Counted from the first letter of the stretch, positions 27,938 to 36,481 are shown. The stretch is DNA of 64,000 nucleotides from Calothrix brevissima NIES-22 (GCF_002367995.1 NZ_AP018207.1:4847436-4911435), one strand, 5' to 3'. Numbers and translations: made by a program. The notes: generated by a model not told the origin, from the letters alone.

Positions 27938-28867
27938 ATGACCAGTGAGATAACAAAATCAACAAACCTGAAAATAGCTGTAGTTGGCGACGTTCACGAC
28001 CAATGGGAAGAAGACGATGGAATTGCACTCAAGCATTTGGGTGTGGACTTAGTGCTGTTTGTCGGGGATTTTGGTAATGAGTCGGTAGAAGTGGTGAGAG
28101 CGATCGCTTCTATTGATATTCCCAAAGCTGCCGTAATGGGCAACCACGATGCATGGTACACTGCCACAGAATGGGGACGGAAAAAATGTCCCTACGACCG
28201 CACCAAGGAAGACTGGGTTCAAGAACAGCTCGATTTATTAGGTTCCGCCCATGTCGGTTATGGGAAGTTGGATTTTCCCCAATGGAATTTAACTGTAGTT
28301 GGCGGTCGTCCTTTTACTTGGGGCGGGCCAGAATGGAGATATGCTGACATCTGCAAAGAACGTTACGGTGTAACGGATTTAGAAGAATCAGCAAATAAAA
28401 TTGTGGCTGCGGTCAAAAGTGCTGCCTACGATACGATTATTTTTCTGGGACACAACGGGCCTAGTGGCTTAGGCGATCGCCCAGAAGATCCCTGTGGTAA
28501 AGACTGGCTCCCGCTTGGCGGCGATTTTGGCGATCCAGATTTGGGCGAAGCAATTTCCCAGACTCTCAACGCTGGTAAAACCATTCCTCTGGTGACATTT
28601 GGACACATGCACCATAATCTGCGGCACACGAAAAAGGAGTTACGCAAGCCTTTGCTAAAAAGTCCAGAAGGAACAATTTACTTAAATGCGGCTAGCGTAC
28701 CCAGGATAGTAGAAATTCAAGGCAAAAAGCGGCGGAATTTCTCTTTAGTTACCCTAGAGGCGGGTGTGGTGTCCCAAGCCTCCCTAGTTTGGGTAGGCGA
28801 CGATTACCAGATAGTGTCCGAGGAAATTTTTTACGAGCGATCGCGTCCAGTAGTGCAATCTGTGTAG
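27938..28867 (+). CDS. Calcineurin-like metallophosphoesterase (TIGR04168-like)
   Basis: Binuclear-metal phosphoesterase of about 309 residues. Motifs in order: VVGDVHDQWEEDD (DxH), LVLFVGDFGNE (GDxxD-like), AVMGNHDAWY (GNHD), ILGHNGPSG (H) and VTFGHMHH (GHxH). It matches the cyanobacterial and plant family known as TIGR04168; the substrate is unknown. The ATG at 27938 was chosen because the upstream in-frame ATGs at 27857 and 27881 lie in or beside CCCCATG repeat DNA. It is a single gene and ends 89 bp before tRNA-Ser. Confidence 0.9.
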   Translation: MTSEITKSTNLKIAVVGDVHDQWEEDDGIALKHLGVDLVLFVGDFGNESVEVVRAIASIDIPKAAVMGNHDAWYTATEWGRKKCPYDRTKEDWVQEQLDLLGSAHVGYGKLDFPQWNLTVVGGRPFTWGGPEWRYADICKERYGVTDLEESANKIVAAVKSAAYDTIIFLGHNGPSGLGDRPEDPCGKDWLPLGGDFGDPDLGEAISQTLNAGKTIPLVTFGHMHHNLRHTKKELRKPLLKSPEGTIYLNAASVPRIVEIQGKKRRNFSLVTLEAGVVSQASLVWVGDDYQIVSEEIFYERSRPVVQSV

Positions 28868-28956
28868 ATGATGAGATATAGTATTATCTGTCAGCTTTTG
28901 TGCTAACTTAGGAAAGCGTTTGCATACCAGCTACGCAACAAGCTAGACAGTTTACT

Positions 28957-29041
28957 GGAGAGGTGGCAGAGTGGTCGATTGCGTCCGACTTGAAATCGGA
29001 TGAGGCTAAAACCTCCGGGAGTTCGAATCTCCCCCTCTCCG
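28957..29041 (+). tRNA. trnS-UGA: tRNA-Ser (anticodon UGA)
   Basis: An 85-nt cloverleaf: acceptor GGAGAGG/CCTCTCC with discriminator G, D-arm TGGCAGAGTGG, anticodon stem TCCGA/TCGGA around CTTGAAA (anticodon TGA), a long variable arm typical of class II tRNAs, and a T-arm with GTTCGAATC. CCA is not encoded. It marks the left edge of the accessory region 29-38.5 kb; no copy of its 3' end was noticed at the right side. Confidence 0.97.
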
Positions 29042-29049
29042 TTGAGGAA

Positions 29050-29240
29050 CTAAAAATTGAGAAGAATAAGGTTAGGCAGTTCAATCGTGCGCTTACTGAT
29101 AAAATATGCTTTTATTTGAGCAGCTTGTGCTTCTTTTACCTTAGCTCCAATCCATGTTCCTGACCTTAACAACTGTTGAGCAAGAGTTCGTGCTACTCCT
29201 GGTTTGTCATCTAAAAACTGGCATAATTTGACTATGCGAA
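29050..29240 (-). pseudogene. Truncated coding remnant
   Basis: On the minus strand a stretch reads VRIVKLCQFLDDKPGVARTL, then AQQLLRSGTWIGAKVKEAQA, and ends at a TAG (29050-29052). It has no start codon; the frame continues upstream into the palindrome at 29242-29279. The product is not recognised. It is probably the 3' end of a gene cut by an insertion or deletion at the tRNA-proximal edge of the island. Confidence 0.4.
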
Positions 29241-29241
29241 C

Positions 29242-29279
29242 TGAAAAAGTAAAAGTGCGATCGCACTTTTACTTTTTCA
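29242..29279. repeat. Perfect 38-bp palindrome centred on a HIP1 site
   Basis: The left half TGAAAAAGTAAAAGTGCGA and its exact reverse complement meet at GCGATCGC. It lies about 70 bp beyond the 3' end of the NACHT gene and could be its terminator or a small mobile palindrome. Confidence 0.75.
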
Positions 29280-29349
29280 CAGTTATAAGTTAACTACATT
29301 TTGTATAATTTTTCTGCTTTTAGCTGTCTTCCCAACTTCTATTGAATGT

Positions 29350-31731
29350 TTAGTTTTTATTTGGTAACAGCAAAGTATCCTCAATTTCTTGCCTAACTTC
29401 CTGGCTTACATAACAATCACTATTTAGACAGTCCATTAGCAACTTATTGGCATAGTAATACTGTTCTAATAGCGTCTTTTGTGCTTCGTTTAACTGCCAG
29501 TCATGCCCAATATTGCAATGCTCAATCATAACAGATCTAAGCTGTTCATTCCAAACTTTACCATTAGTTATCCACCAGTGCTTAAACTCTTCAATATCGT
29601 TTATTACAGGTGATAGATCTTTTATTATAGGGGATAATTGACTTTTGAGGTTGTCAAGCTCAATCTGTAACTCAGTGCTAGGATTATGTTTTAGAGCAAA
29701 ATCAGCATTAAAATTAAAGCCATTAGGATAGATAGTGTTTGAGCTTTGTCTAGATGTACAAATTTTCTTGCTTTCAAAATATATCTCAACTAAAAAACTC
29801 AAGCTTGGAATACATATACTAAAAATTGCAGGATCGCAGGCTTTATAAAAACCGTTGTCTGAAGTACCAGTAAGAGCAAGATCAAAGGCTAAAATTCGAG
29901 GAAAACCTGTAAAGTCGGAATATTTACACTGAATAAGATTATTCATCAAATCTAAGTAGACACCTCTGATTTCTGCTGGTGGATATGGCACAGTAGCTAA
30001 AGAAGATTTTTTAGTTATCCATCTCATCAAATTTTGTAATTGTTCATCCGTGCTGATTAATCTATCAATTTTATGCTTCATTAACTCTATGAAATCATCC
30101 GCCTTACGCATCATTCCTGCTGTGAGCAAAAAAACTTCGCGCCAACGTTTCTCTGTGATATGGTCTAGCAAAGTTTCCCAGGCAGAGTTGGCAACTATTT
30201 CTCTTGCGGCAAAATACTCGTGAAACGTTAAGTGAGAAAAGGAATAGATGCCCTTTGCTCGTTCTACTAATAGCCCATGTTGTGCTTCAACAGACTTTAA
30301 AACGGCTTCACTATCGAGTTTCAATACTTCTGGATCTGTGTCAGCATTGCGTAAGTTGCGAATAAAATCGGCAATGTATGTTTCGGCAGTTTTCTGTTTA
30401 AAGAAATAGTCTTTCTGTTCAAACGTAGTTAAGCCTATTTGACTCAGCAAGTCTTCCTTACGCTGTAAAGACAGGTTTTTATAGACCTGCTCTCTCTCAA
30501 TGTTGCGTTTGGCATCCCATTTTTTCAGTAATACATCTAATCCTTCTTGATAAAGTTCAGAACGGTTTGCTGGGAAATCTCCACTATCTCCAAATACCAG
30601 ACACAGTAATGTCAACAGTAAAGGACTACTTGCTAGTTCTTGGATTGGTTTATTTTCCTTCAGTTTTTGAATAAATCTTTTACCTTTAACTGGATCAGTT
30701 AACTGGAACCAATTTTGAGCAAAAATGGCTATTTGTTTTTCGTCAAAATCTGCCATTTCTACTTCTGTGAAACTTTGATAGGTGTATTCTTTGGCAGCAA
30801 TACGACAGGTAATTACAAACTGATTGGTATGAAACAAGTCAGAGAATTCCCGAATTTGTCGTAAAACACGCTTGGTGTCTTCCTCTCGTACTTCATCTAA
30901 CCCATCCAGCAATACCAGTGCCTTACCCTGTTTCAACAGTTTCTCTACTGCTGTAATCGCATGATTTACCCCACAGCTTGATAATAGTTGAACAATAAAT
31001 TTCAAAATATCTGGTTTTTTGGGTGCTTCTGCAAAATCTTTTAATGTGATAAACAAGGGAACTCTGTTTGCTTGAAATCTCCCTTCAATACACTGCATTG
31101 CTAGATATTTTAAAAAAGTGGTTTTTCCCGCTCCTGGTTTACCTAAAACCATCAGCTTACTATAACGCTGTACAACTTCTAATCCTGAGACTCGTTTCTG
31201 TTTTACTCGGCTAAGTCCAAGTCGCTCAAAGTTATCATGATCACAGCTTTGCATTAGTTCCGCGACTTTTAGTCGTCTTCGTCCTGTTATTGCCTCCAGA
31301 ATATTGACATTTGTGTAAATACCTTGTTTTCCTGTTAACTCAATTGGCTTAGGCATATCTAATACCCGCATGGTTCCGCACTTTTCTTTGATGTAGGGTT
31401 TGATTTGTTTGCGGATTTCTTGCACTAAATTATCAATCGAATCATCTACGTCATCTGTAGTTAAATGCCCAGAGGGTTTTTGTTGTGCATACCTTTTGCT
31501 CAAATACTCCCGTAAGCGGCTTTCTTTAACAGGGCCATTACAAGTGATGCAAAATTTTTTGTAAATGCCTGTAAGACAAGTGCCGAGGTTACTTTCAGAA
31601 ATGTTTAATTTTTGAGCTACGTTGACTCGACTCTTACTAAGACCGAATATTTCCACAAAGACTTCTTTCTCTCGGTGCGACAATTCACTGTATTGCTCTA
31701 GTTGCTTAAGAAAGTCCTCTGGTATAGACAT
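29350..31731 (-). CDS. NACHT NTPase (NLR-like) with N-terminal HTH, defence candidate
   Basis: A 793-residue STAND ATPase. Residues about 15-80 form a LuxR-like HTH (LSHREKEVFVEIFGLSKSRV, VAQKLNISESNLGTCL), followed by a linker and then the NACHT core with Walker A GKPGAGKT (197-204), Walker B ALVLLDGLDEV (271-281), a sensor-like FVITCRIAAKEY, and the winged-helix segment YSFSHLTFHEYFAARE. The C-terminal 250 residues or so are helical with no recognised repeat. Bacterial NACHT proteins are anti-phage NLR-like sensors (established for bNACHT). The N-terminal HTH replaces a nuclease or protease effector, so it may act as a regulator or signal through a partner. Three TAAGTCA boxes precede the start. 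Confidence 0.88.
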   Translation of the reverse strand: MSIPEDFLKQLEQYSELSHREKEVFVEIFGLSKSRVNVAQKLNISESNLGTCLTGIYKKFCITCNGPVKESRLREYLSKRYAQQKPSGHLTTDDVDDSIDNLVQEIRKQIKPYIKEKCGTMRVLDMPKPIELTGKQGIYTNVNILEAITGRRRLKVAELMQSCDHDNFERLGLSRVKQKRVSGLEVVQRYSKLMVLGKPGAGKTTFLKYLAMQCIEGRFQANRVPLFITLKDFAEAPKKPDILKFIVQLLSSCGVNHAITAVEKLLKQGKALVLLDGLDEVREEDTKRVLRQIREFSDLFHTNQFVITCRIAAKEYTYQSFTEVEMADFDEKQIAIFAQNWFQLTDPVKGKRFIQKLKENKPIQELASSPLLLTLLCLVFGDSGDFPANRSELYQEGLDVLLKKWDAKRNIEREQVYKNLSLQRKEDLLSQIGLTTFEQKDYFFKQKTAETYIADFIRNLRNADTDPEVLKLDSEAVLKSVEAQHGLLVERAKGIYSFSHLTFHEYFAAREIVANSAWETLLDHITEKRWREVFLLTAGMMRKADDFIELMKHKIDRLISTDEQLQNLMRWITKKSSLATVPYPPAEIRGVYLDLMNNLIQCKYSDFTGFPRILAFDLALTGTSDNGFYKACDPAIFSICIPSLSFLVEIYFESKKICTSRQSSNTIYPNGFNFNADFALKHNPSTELQIELDNLKSQLSPIIKDLSPVINDIEEFKHWWITNGKVWNEQLRSVMIEHCNIGHDWQLNEAQKTLLEQYYYANKLLMDCLNSDCYVSQEVRQEIEDTLLLPNKN

Positions 31732-31802
31732 TGATCACTCCCACAAATACTTATAAGCCAGTGTAGCCAAAGTTTTTATCAAAATGTGGAGTTAAATCAG
31801 TG

Positions 31803-31829
31803 TAAGTCAGGCTAAGTCAAGGTAAGTCA
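31803..31829. promoter_or_regulatory. Three TAAGTCA boxes with exact 10-bp spacing
   Basis: TAAGTCA occurs at 31803-31809, 31813-31819 and 31823-31829, one per helical turn on the same face. The boxes lie between the NACHT start (31731, minus) and the small ORF at 31892 (plus). They look like a multi-site operator; the NACHT protein's own HTH is a possible reader (inference). Confidence 0.55.
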
Positions 31830-31891
31830 GATAAATAACTACAAAAGAAAATTGCGACATTCAACTCAGTCAAGCTACTGAGGCAATCGCA

Positions 31892-32104
31892 ATGCTAGAA
31901 ACACTAATCCCTTTGGTTGTAAATAAGTCTGTTGAAGTTGTTGTTGGAATACTGCTGGAAAAGTTTTGTAAATGGGTACTGAGTGATGCCAATATCAAAA
32001 GTGCTAATAACTTTCTGAAAATGCAGATTCTTGTACTTTATCTTGATTGGGTTTTACGAAAAACACCACTAAAATCCCTAGCAGAAGAATCAAAAGAGAG
32101 ATAG
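31892..32104 (+). CDS. Small hypothetical protein beside NACHT gene
   Basis: A 70-residue product with an amphipathic or hydrophobic N-terminal half (ETLIPLVVNKSVEVVVGILL) and a basic tail. It is not recognised, but the opening resembles the short N-terminal helices of cyanobacterial NACHT and caspase-like proteins ('SKAVEVVVGILLEK'), from memory. It is divergent from the NACHT gene and shares its upstream box array; convergent with the ZorB-like gene. It could be a truncated gene or a small partner. Confidence 0.45.
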   Translation: MLETLIPLVVNKSVEVVVGILLEKFCKWVLSDANIKSANNFLKMQILVLYLDWVLRKTPLKSLAEESKER

Positions 32105-32235
32105 TAGAGAGAATAAAGCGATCGCATAGGTACACTCAATGCGATCTCCTCCTCTCTCCTCTCATTAACATCCTGCTAATATTGACAATCAATACTTTAG
32201 AATACATTTTTGTAAAACCGAAAAGTTAAACAAAA

Positions 32236-32949
32236 TTAGCGGTTATTACCTATAGTCTTATACTGTCCCAACTGAGCAAAGCGAATTTCAATCCGCCGAC
32301 GCTTGGGATTATCGCTTCTATCTGGTGGTGCAAATCCTTTATCGTCTGGTAATAGCAATTGCGCCGCAGAATAGGCTCGAAATTTTAGCTGCTTGAAAAG
32401 TCCTGATTTTTGTTGACGTTGTACATTTTGCAGTTCTTTAACTACTGCTAAGGCGCGCATTAAGCCTAAATCAGCATTAGAACCTGGACATAAAATCGAA
32501 ACATCTCGATTACGAGTAGCAACTTCTTCTAATTTGGTATCTAAATTCCCACCGTTTTGATTACTACATTTTAAATAACCAACTTCTTCACCATCTGTAT
32601 GACCGATAACTTCAATAACATCAACTTTTTTATTACTATTTTCAATTTGCTTAATATTATTTTCAATCTCTTTTAAGATAAGACCATTTTGACCAATATC
32701 GGTTTTTAAATTACGTGGTAAAACTGCGCTACCAGAAGGAAATTCATATTTTGCTGATGGTAGTTCAATAATTGTTGGCTTTTCATCTGCACCAGTTCCT
32801 ATCTGAACATCATTATTTTTTGAATTTCTTGCTATTACTAATAATAACAGTAGCGTCATAATCATAAAAGCATTAGACATTAAATCTGTAAAAGAAGTCC
32901 AGATACTAAAAGTATCATTCATCGGTACAGTTCTTGTTCTTCTTGGCAT
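32236..32949 (-). CDS. ZorB-like (MotB/OmpA-type) stator subunit
   Basis: A 237-residue inner-membrane protein. A short basic N-terminus precedes one membrane helix (about 18-40) with Asp22 at its start (SFTDLMSNAFMIM), the position of the proton-carrying Asp in MotB/ZorB. The periplasmic part (about 75-230) is OmpA-like: EVIGHTDGEEVG, a run of RNRDVSILC, and the closing NPKRRRIEIRFAQ typical of peptidoglycan binding. It lies 31 bp downstream of the MotA/ZorA-like gene, surely in one operon. No ZorC, ZorD or ZorE follows. Alternative: an ExbD/TolR or OmpA stress protein; the D-in-helix plus OmpA layout favours ZorB/MotB. Confidence 0.8.
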   Translation of the reverse strand: MPRRTRTVPMNDTFSIWTSFTDLMSNAFMIMTLLLLLVIARNSKNNDVQIGTGADEKPTIIELPSAKYEFPSGSAVLPRNLKTDIGQNGLILKEIENNIKQIENSNKKVDVIEVIGHTDGEEVGYLKCSNQNGGNLDTKLEEVATRNRDVSILCPGSNADLGLMRALAVVKELQNVQRQQKSGLFKQLKFRAYSAAQLLLPDDKGFAPPDRSDNPKRRRIEIRFAQLGQYKTIGNNR

Positions 32950-32980
32950 ATTATTTTCACCGTTGAGGTTTAACTCAAGA

Positions 32981-34381
32981 TTATTGTAATCTTGCTAATG
33001 CAGTTACTAAATTAGTCATATTAGTTTGAATTTGCTGCATAGCTTGATTGTTTTGCTCAAATTTTTCAGTAATCTTTTGTAATTGATTAATTTGATTATT
33101 TAACAGCGATGCATTTTGATTTAATGCTGAGACTAATTGCGTTGTATTCGTCTGAGAAGATTGTGTCGTATTTTCAATAACTCCCACCAAACTTTGCAAG
33201 CGATTATTGTGTGTACCAACTTCGCCAGTGTGGTGCGTTAAAGATGTTGTTAGCTGGGATACATTAGTGTTGAAAAATTGGCTGCTTGTTGACAGTGTAT
33301 TGGCATTTTGCACCAGGCGATCGCTTACTTGCGTGAGGTTTTGTTGATTAGTTTGAATTAAGTTTTGGATTTGTAAGGAATTATTAACCAAAGTCTGACC
33401 AATAGCTTCTAGATTATCTGCATAGTCTTGTAATTTATCTATGGCATTATCAAAAGAATTTGTTGAGTTACGTAGAGAATTTGTGATATCAGAGAAAGTG
33501 GTAGTTAGCTTTGCTAAGTTGTTAGTTGCACTACTTAAAACATTAGCGCCTGTTTGCATCGATTGCGAAGATTGATTCGCTACAGATTGGAAATTATTCG
33601 CAGATGTATTAAGTGTATTTGATGCTGCTGTGACAGCATTTTGAAAATCTTGAGTGCTTTTTGGTAAAGTGGTGATAAAACTATTTAAGCTTTGAGAATA
33701 TTTATCGATAGATTTGATTAAAGCTTCTATTTTTTCTACTACAGTTGGCTGATTTTGGGATAATAAAAAATCATTATCTAGGTAATCTTCTAAAGAAATC
33801 AGCAGCTTATCTTTTTCTAAATCTAAATCATAAGTCGGATGAAATTTCGTCAAAAACACGCTTCCTGCTAAAGCTGCAAGACTACTCACAAAAGCGATCG
33901 CCATTGAACCGATAATATCTGGTAAGGCTTGTTGTAATTGCAGTTCGCCGCCAGTATTTCTCCCGATTAAGAATAAATTCATTGTAATTCCCAAGAATGT
34001 CCCTAGTAAACCGAGAGCTAAAAGGGAGTTAGGAAGTAACTGATAGGAACGCTTATGTCTTTCCCAAATTTTTAATTCTGGGTTTTCACTACATCTTTTT
34101 TCTATTAATGCTAATTTATTAATCTTCTCTAATTGGTACTTGCTAATACCTTGAACTTTCTGGACTAATTCAGCTTGAATTTTTTGTTCGATTGTATCTA
34201 CTTGTTGAAGTAAATTTTTCTTCAGTCTGACACCATCAATCGTAGATTTAATAGTTAAAGTCACAAAACCCAAAACTATTAAATAAGGAAACCAAGGTAT
34301 AGATGAAGGCTTGATTAAGTAAAGTAATAATAAAACTGCACCAATTATTAATACACCAGAACGTATTGAAAGTTGATTCAT
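32981..34381 (-). CDS. ZorA-like (MotA/TolQ/ExbB-type) channel with long coiled-coil tail
   Basis: A 466-residue protein with four predicted membrane segments (about 7-23, 30-46, 116-139, 156-178). The MotA/ExbB signature LPNSLLALGLLGTFLGITMN spans the third, and IIGSMAIAFVSSLAALAGSV the fourth. Residues about 215-466 form a Gln/Asn/Thr-rich heptad-like helical tail projecting into the cytoplasm, like the tail of ZorA in Zorya anti-phage systems. With the ZorB-like gene downstream it should form a proton-driven motor. The tail (about 250 residues) is shorter than in type I ZorA. Confidence 0.8.
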   Translation of the reverse strand: MNQLSIRSGVLIIGAVLLLLYLIKPSSIPWFPYLIVLGFVTLTIKSTIDGVRLKKNLLQQVDTIEQKIQAELVQKVQGISKYQLEKINKLALIEKRCSENPELKIWERHKRSYQLLPNSLLALGLLGTFLGITMNLFLIGRNTGGELQLQQALPDIIGSMAIAFVSSLAALAGSVFLTKFHPTYDLDLEKDKLLISLEDYLDNDFLLSQNQPTVVEKIEALIKSIDKYSQSLNSFITTLPKSTQDFQNAVTAASNTLNTSANNFQSVANQSSQSMQTGANVLSSATNNLAKLTTTFSDITNSLRNSTNSFDNAIDKLQDYADNLEAIGQTLVNNSLQIQNLIQTNQQNLTQVSDRLVQNANTLSTSSQFFNTNVSQLTTSLTHHTGEVGTHNNRLQSLVGVIENTTQSSQTNTTQLVSALNQNASLLNNQINQLQKITEKFEQNNQAMQQIQTNMTNLVTALARLQ

Positions 34382-34641
34382 AATTTCGCAACTTTAAAAG
34401 TATATTAGTAGATGACCTATATGTAATAAAACTTCTCAGTGTGTAAAATTCATCATAACATGTATTTTGTAGTATAAAATATGTTACATACTTGACTCAA
34501 TGCTTGTATCACTAGACTTTTAGCCATGCTAAACATAGATCGTTAGGGTGCAGTAGTGAAATATATTTGCTGATACGGCAAACAAAGTAAGTATTTTTTT
34601 AATGGAATTACTAGGGACAATCTCTGCTAGGGTACTGTCAG
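34382..34641. other. Divergent control region of ZorA-like and kinase genes
   Basis: The two genes are transcribed outward from this 260-base AT-rich spacer, which suggests shared regulation. No strong promoter pair or clear repeat could be assigned by eye. Confidence 0.4.
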
Positions 34642-35673
34642 ATGAATACAGGGATATCTAAAATTATCGGTGGACGTTATGAGATTGTTACATTACTTGG
34701 GGAAGGTGGTTTTAGCAAAACTTACCTAGCGAATGACTTGTTACAATCTGGAATGCATTATGCAGTTAAGCATTTTACGTTTTCTAGCACTAAAGCAAGT
34801 GCGGTTACTACAGCTAAAAATCTCTTTCAACGAGAAGTAAATATTCTGCAAAAATTAAACGGACACCCTAATATACCGAGTTTTTTTGAATATGTAGAAG
34901 AAAATCAAGAAGTTTATTTAATTCAACAATATATCCAGGGAAATACTTTAAGTGAAAAAATCCAATCTCGACAAAATTTAGAAGAAGCTGAAGTTATCCA
35001 AATTATCGATAAATTAATTAATATTCTTGAATTTGTTCATGATAATAATATTATTCATCGAGATATTAAGCCGGATAATATAATTATAGATAAAGATGAT
35101 AATTTATTTTTAATTGACTTTGGGGCTGTCAAAGAATTTATTGTACAAAATACTCAGCTACAAAAGCCAGGAACGCAAATATATACCCAAGGCTATGCAC
35201 CAATAGAACAAATGCGAGGATATCCCCAATTCAATAGTGATATTTACGCGCTAGGAATGACTGCAATTGAAGCACTCACAGGTTTAGAACCTCAAGCTTT
35301 AACCTTGGATATTTACGGAGAAATTGTCTGGAGAGATAAAGCAGAAGTTAGCGATTGGTTAGCAAATATATTATCAAAAATGGTTCGCTATGAATTTACT
35401 ACTAGATATCAAACAGTTATTGAGATAAAACGAGATTTAAATCCAAATCAATCTGTAACAAACCTAGTACCCACACAAGCGATCGCACCATCGATGAATA
35501 TATATCAAACCAGCAATGAATCAACAAGTAATATGATTCTTTATACAATCATGGGTGTGTTATCAATTGTCGCTATTCTTTATGCTGCTGGATTACTTCC
35601 AGGAACAAGAAATACTCAGCCGAAGAGACAACAAGCTTTATTGCTAGAAACAGCTTTAATTTCTAATGTTTAG
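34642..35673 (+). CDS. Membrane-anchored Ser/Thr protein kinase
   Basis: Hanks-type kinase of 343 residues. Glycine loop LLGEGGFSKTY (19-29), catalytic Lys43 (AVKHF), the catalytic loop HRDIKPDN (139-146) and DFG (159-161) are intact. The activation segment contains GTQIYTQGYAPIEQM, the form found in cyanobacterial kinases. The kinase domain ends near 265, and a single membrane helix lies near the C-terminus (about 297-318) with a tail of about 25 residues, leaving no large sensor domain. It is divergent from the ZorAB-like operon and may control it by phosphorylation (inference). Confidence 0.92.
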   Translation: MNTGISKIIGGRYEIVTLLGEGGFSKTYLANDLLQSGMHYAVKHFTFSSTKASAVTTAKNLFQREVNILQKLNGHPNIPSFFEYVEENQEVYLIQQYIQGNTLSEKIQSRQNLEEAEVIQIIDKLINILEFVHDNNIIHRDIKPDNIIIDKDDNLFLIDFGAVKEFIVQNTQLQKPGTQIYTQGYAPIEQMRGYPQFNSDIYALGMTAIEALTGLEPQALTLDIYGEIVWRDKAEVSDWLANILSKMVRYEFTTRYQTVIEIKRDLNPNQSVTNLVPTQAIAPSMNIYQTSNESTSNMILYTIMGVLSIVAILYAAGLLPGTRNTQPKRQQALLLETALISNV

Positions 35674-35742
35674 ATATAGCAATACAGTGCTAAATTAAAT
35701 CATGCTATTATTACCAAATAAATCCCTTGGCAAGGTCGAATA

Positions 35743-36009
35743 ATGGCTATCTTAAATCTTCTACATATACCCGATGATTTATATGAACGATTGCAAGAGT
35801 TAGCTCAATCTGAACATCGCTCAATTGATGCTCAAGTTATTACAATATTACAGAATGCTTTAGCAACAAAAACACAGCAAACAGAAGAAGAAAGACGAAA
35901 AAATGTCCTGAAACTTTTAGAGGAAAGTAGTAGTCGTCGTCGCTTAAATCCAGCAGACTTTGGATTACCTGATAGTACTGAACTGATTCGAGAAGACCGC
36001 GACAGATGA
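35743..36009 (+). CDS. vapB: VapB/FitA-like ribbon-helix-helix antitoxin
   Basis: An 88-residue antitoxin. The N-terminal RHH (LHIPDDLYERLQELAQSEHR, SIDAQVITILQNAL) binds operator DNA as a dimer. The C-terminal tail (about 45-88) should wrap the toxin and ends in SRRRLNPADFGLPDS, the FitA-type toxin-binding peptide style. Its stop overlaps the next start in ATGA (36006-36009), so the two genes are translationally coupled. It represses its own operon in known systems. Confidence 0.9.
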   Translation: MAILNLLHIPDDLYERLQELAQSEHRSIDAQVITILQNALATKTQQTEEERRKNVLKLLEESSSRRRLNPADFGLPDSTELIREDRDR

Positions 36010-36458
36010 CAAATACTCTCAGATGCGTGGTAGATACTAGTGTGTGCATCAAGTATTTTATTGCTGACCCACTAACTGCTAAAGTTAATCAACTTTTTGG
36101 ACATCTCGCTAATCCACAGACTGAAATCTATGTCCCAGACCTATTTTACATCGAGTGTGCCAACGCTTTGTGGAAATATGTCCGTGCTAAGATGTATACT
36201 GCTAGTGAGGTACAAGCAGATTTAGCTACTCTTAAAGCTTTCCCGTTACATGTTGTCTCCACAGCTGATTTGATGGCAGATGCAGTTACTATTGCTTTAA
36301 ATTATGGCATTTCAGCCTATGATGCTTGTTATGTTGCACTTTCACAACAAGTAGGTGCTACTTTGCTGACTCAGGACGGTAAACTAGTCAGAGCATTAAG
36401 TACTTCATCTTTCGATATTTGCTTGTTTAATGATTTTGAGGTACCACCCTTACCTTAA
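36006..36458 (+). CDS. vapC: PIN-domain ribonuclease toxin VapC
   Basis: A 150-residue PIN-fold endoribonuclease. Acidic metal-binding residues are visible: Asp in CVVDTSVCIKYF, Glu in DLFYIECANALWK, Asp in ISAYDACYVALSQ and a fourth in LLTQDGKL. It cleaves RNA (often tRNA) when freed from VapB. Coupled to the antitoxin by a 4-bp overlap. An intact module, sitting inside the accessory island. Confidence 0.93.
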   Translation: MTNTLRCVVDTSVCIKYFIADPLTAKVNQLFGHLANPQTEIYVPDLFYIECANALWKYVRAKMYTASEVQADLATLKAFPLHVVSTADLMADAVTIALNYGISAYDACYVALSQQVGATLLTQDGKLVRALSTSSFDICLFNDFEVPPLP

Positions 36459-36481
36459 TATTAGGCTCATTTCAGCATAAA

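Noticed and set aside
28963-29163. ORF overlapping tRNA-Ser
   Set aside because: The first half is the tRNA gene itself.
34642-35673. Kinase as part of a TerY-phosphatase-kinase triad
   Set aside because: No vWA or PP2C gene is adjacent; neighbours are MotA/B-like and VapBC.
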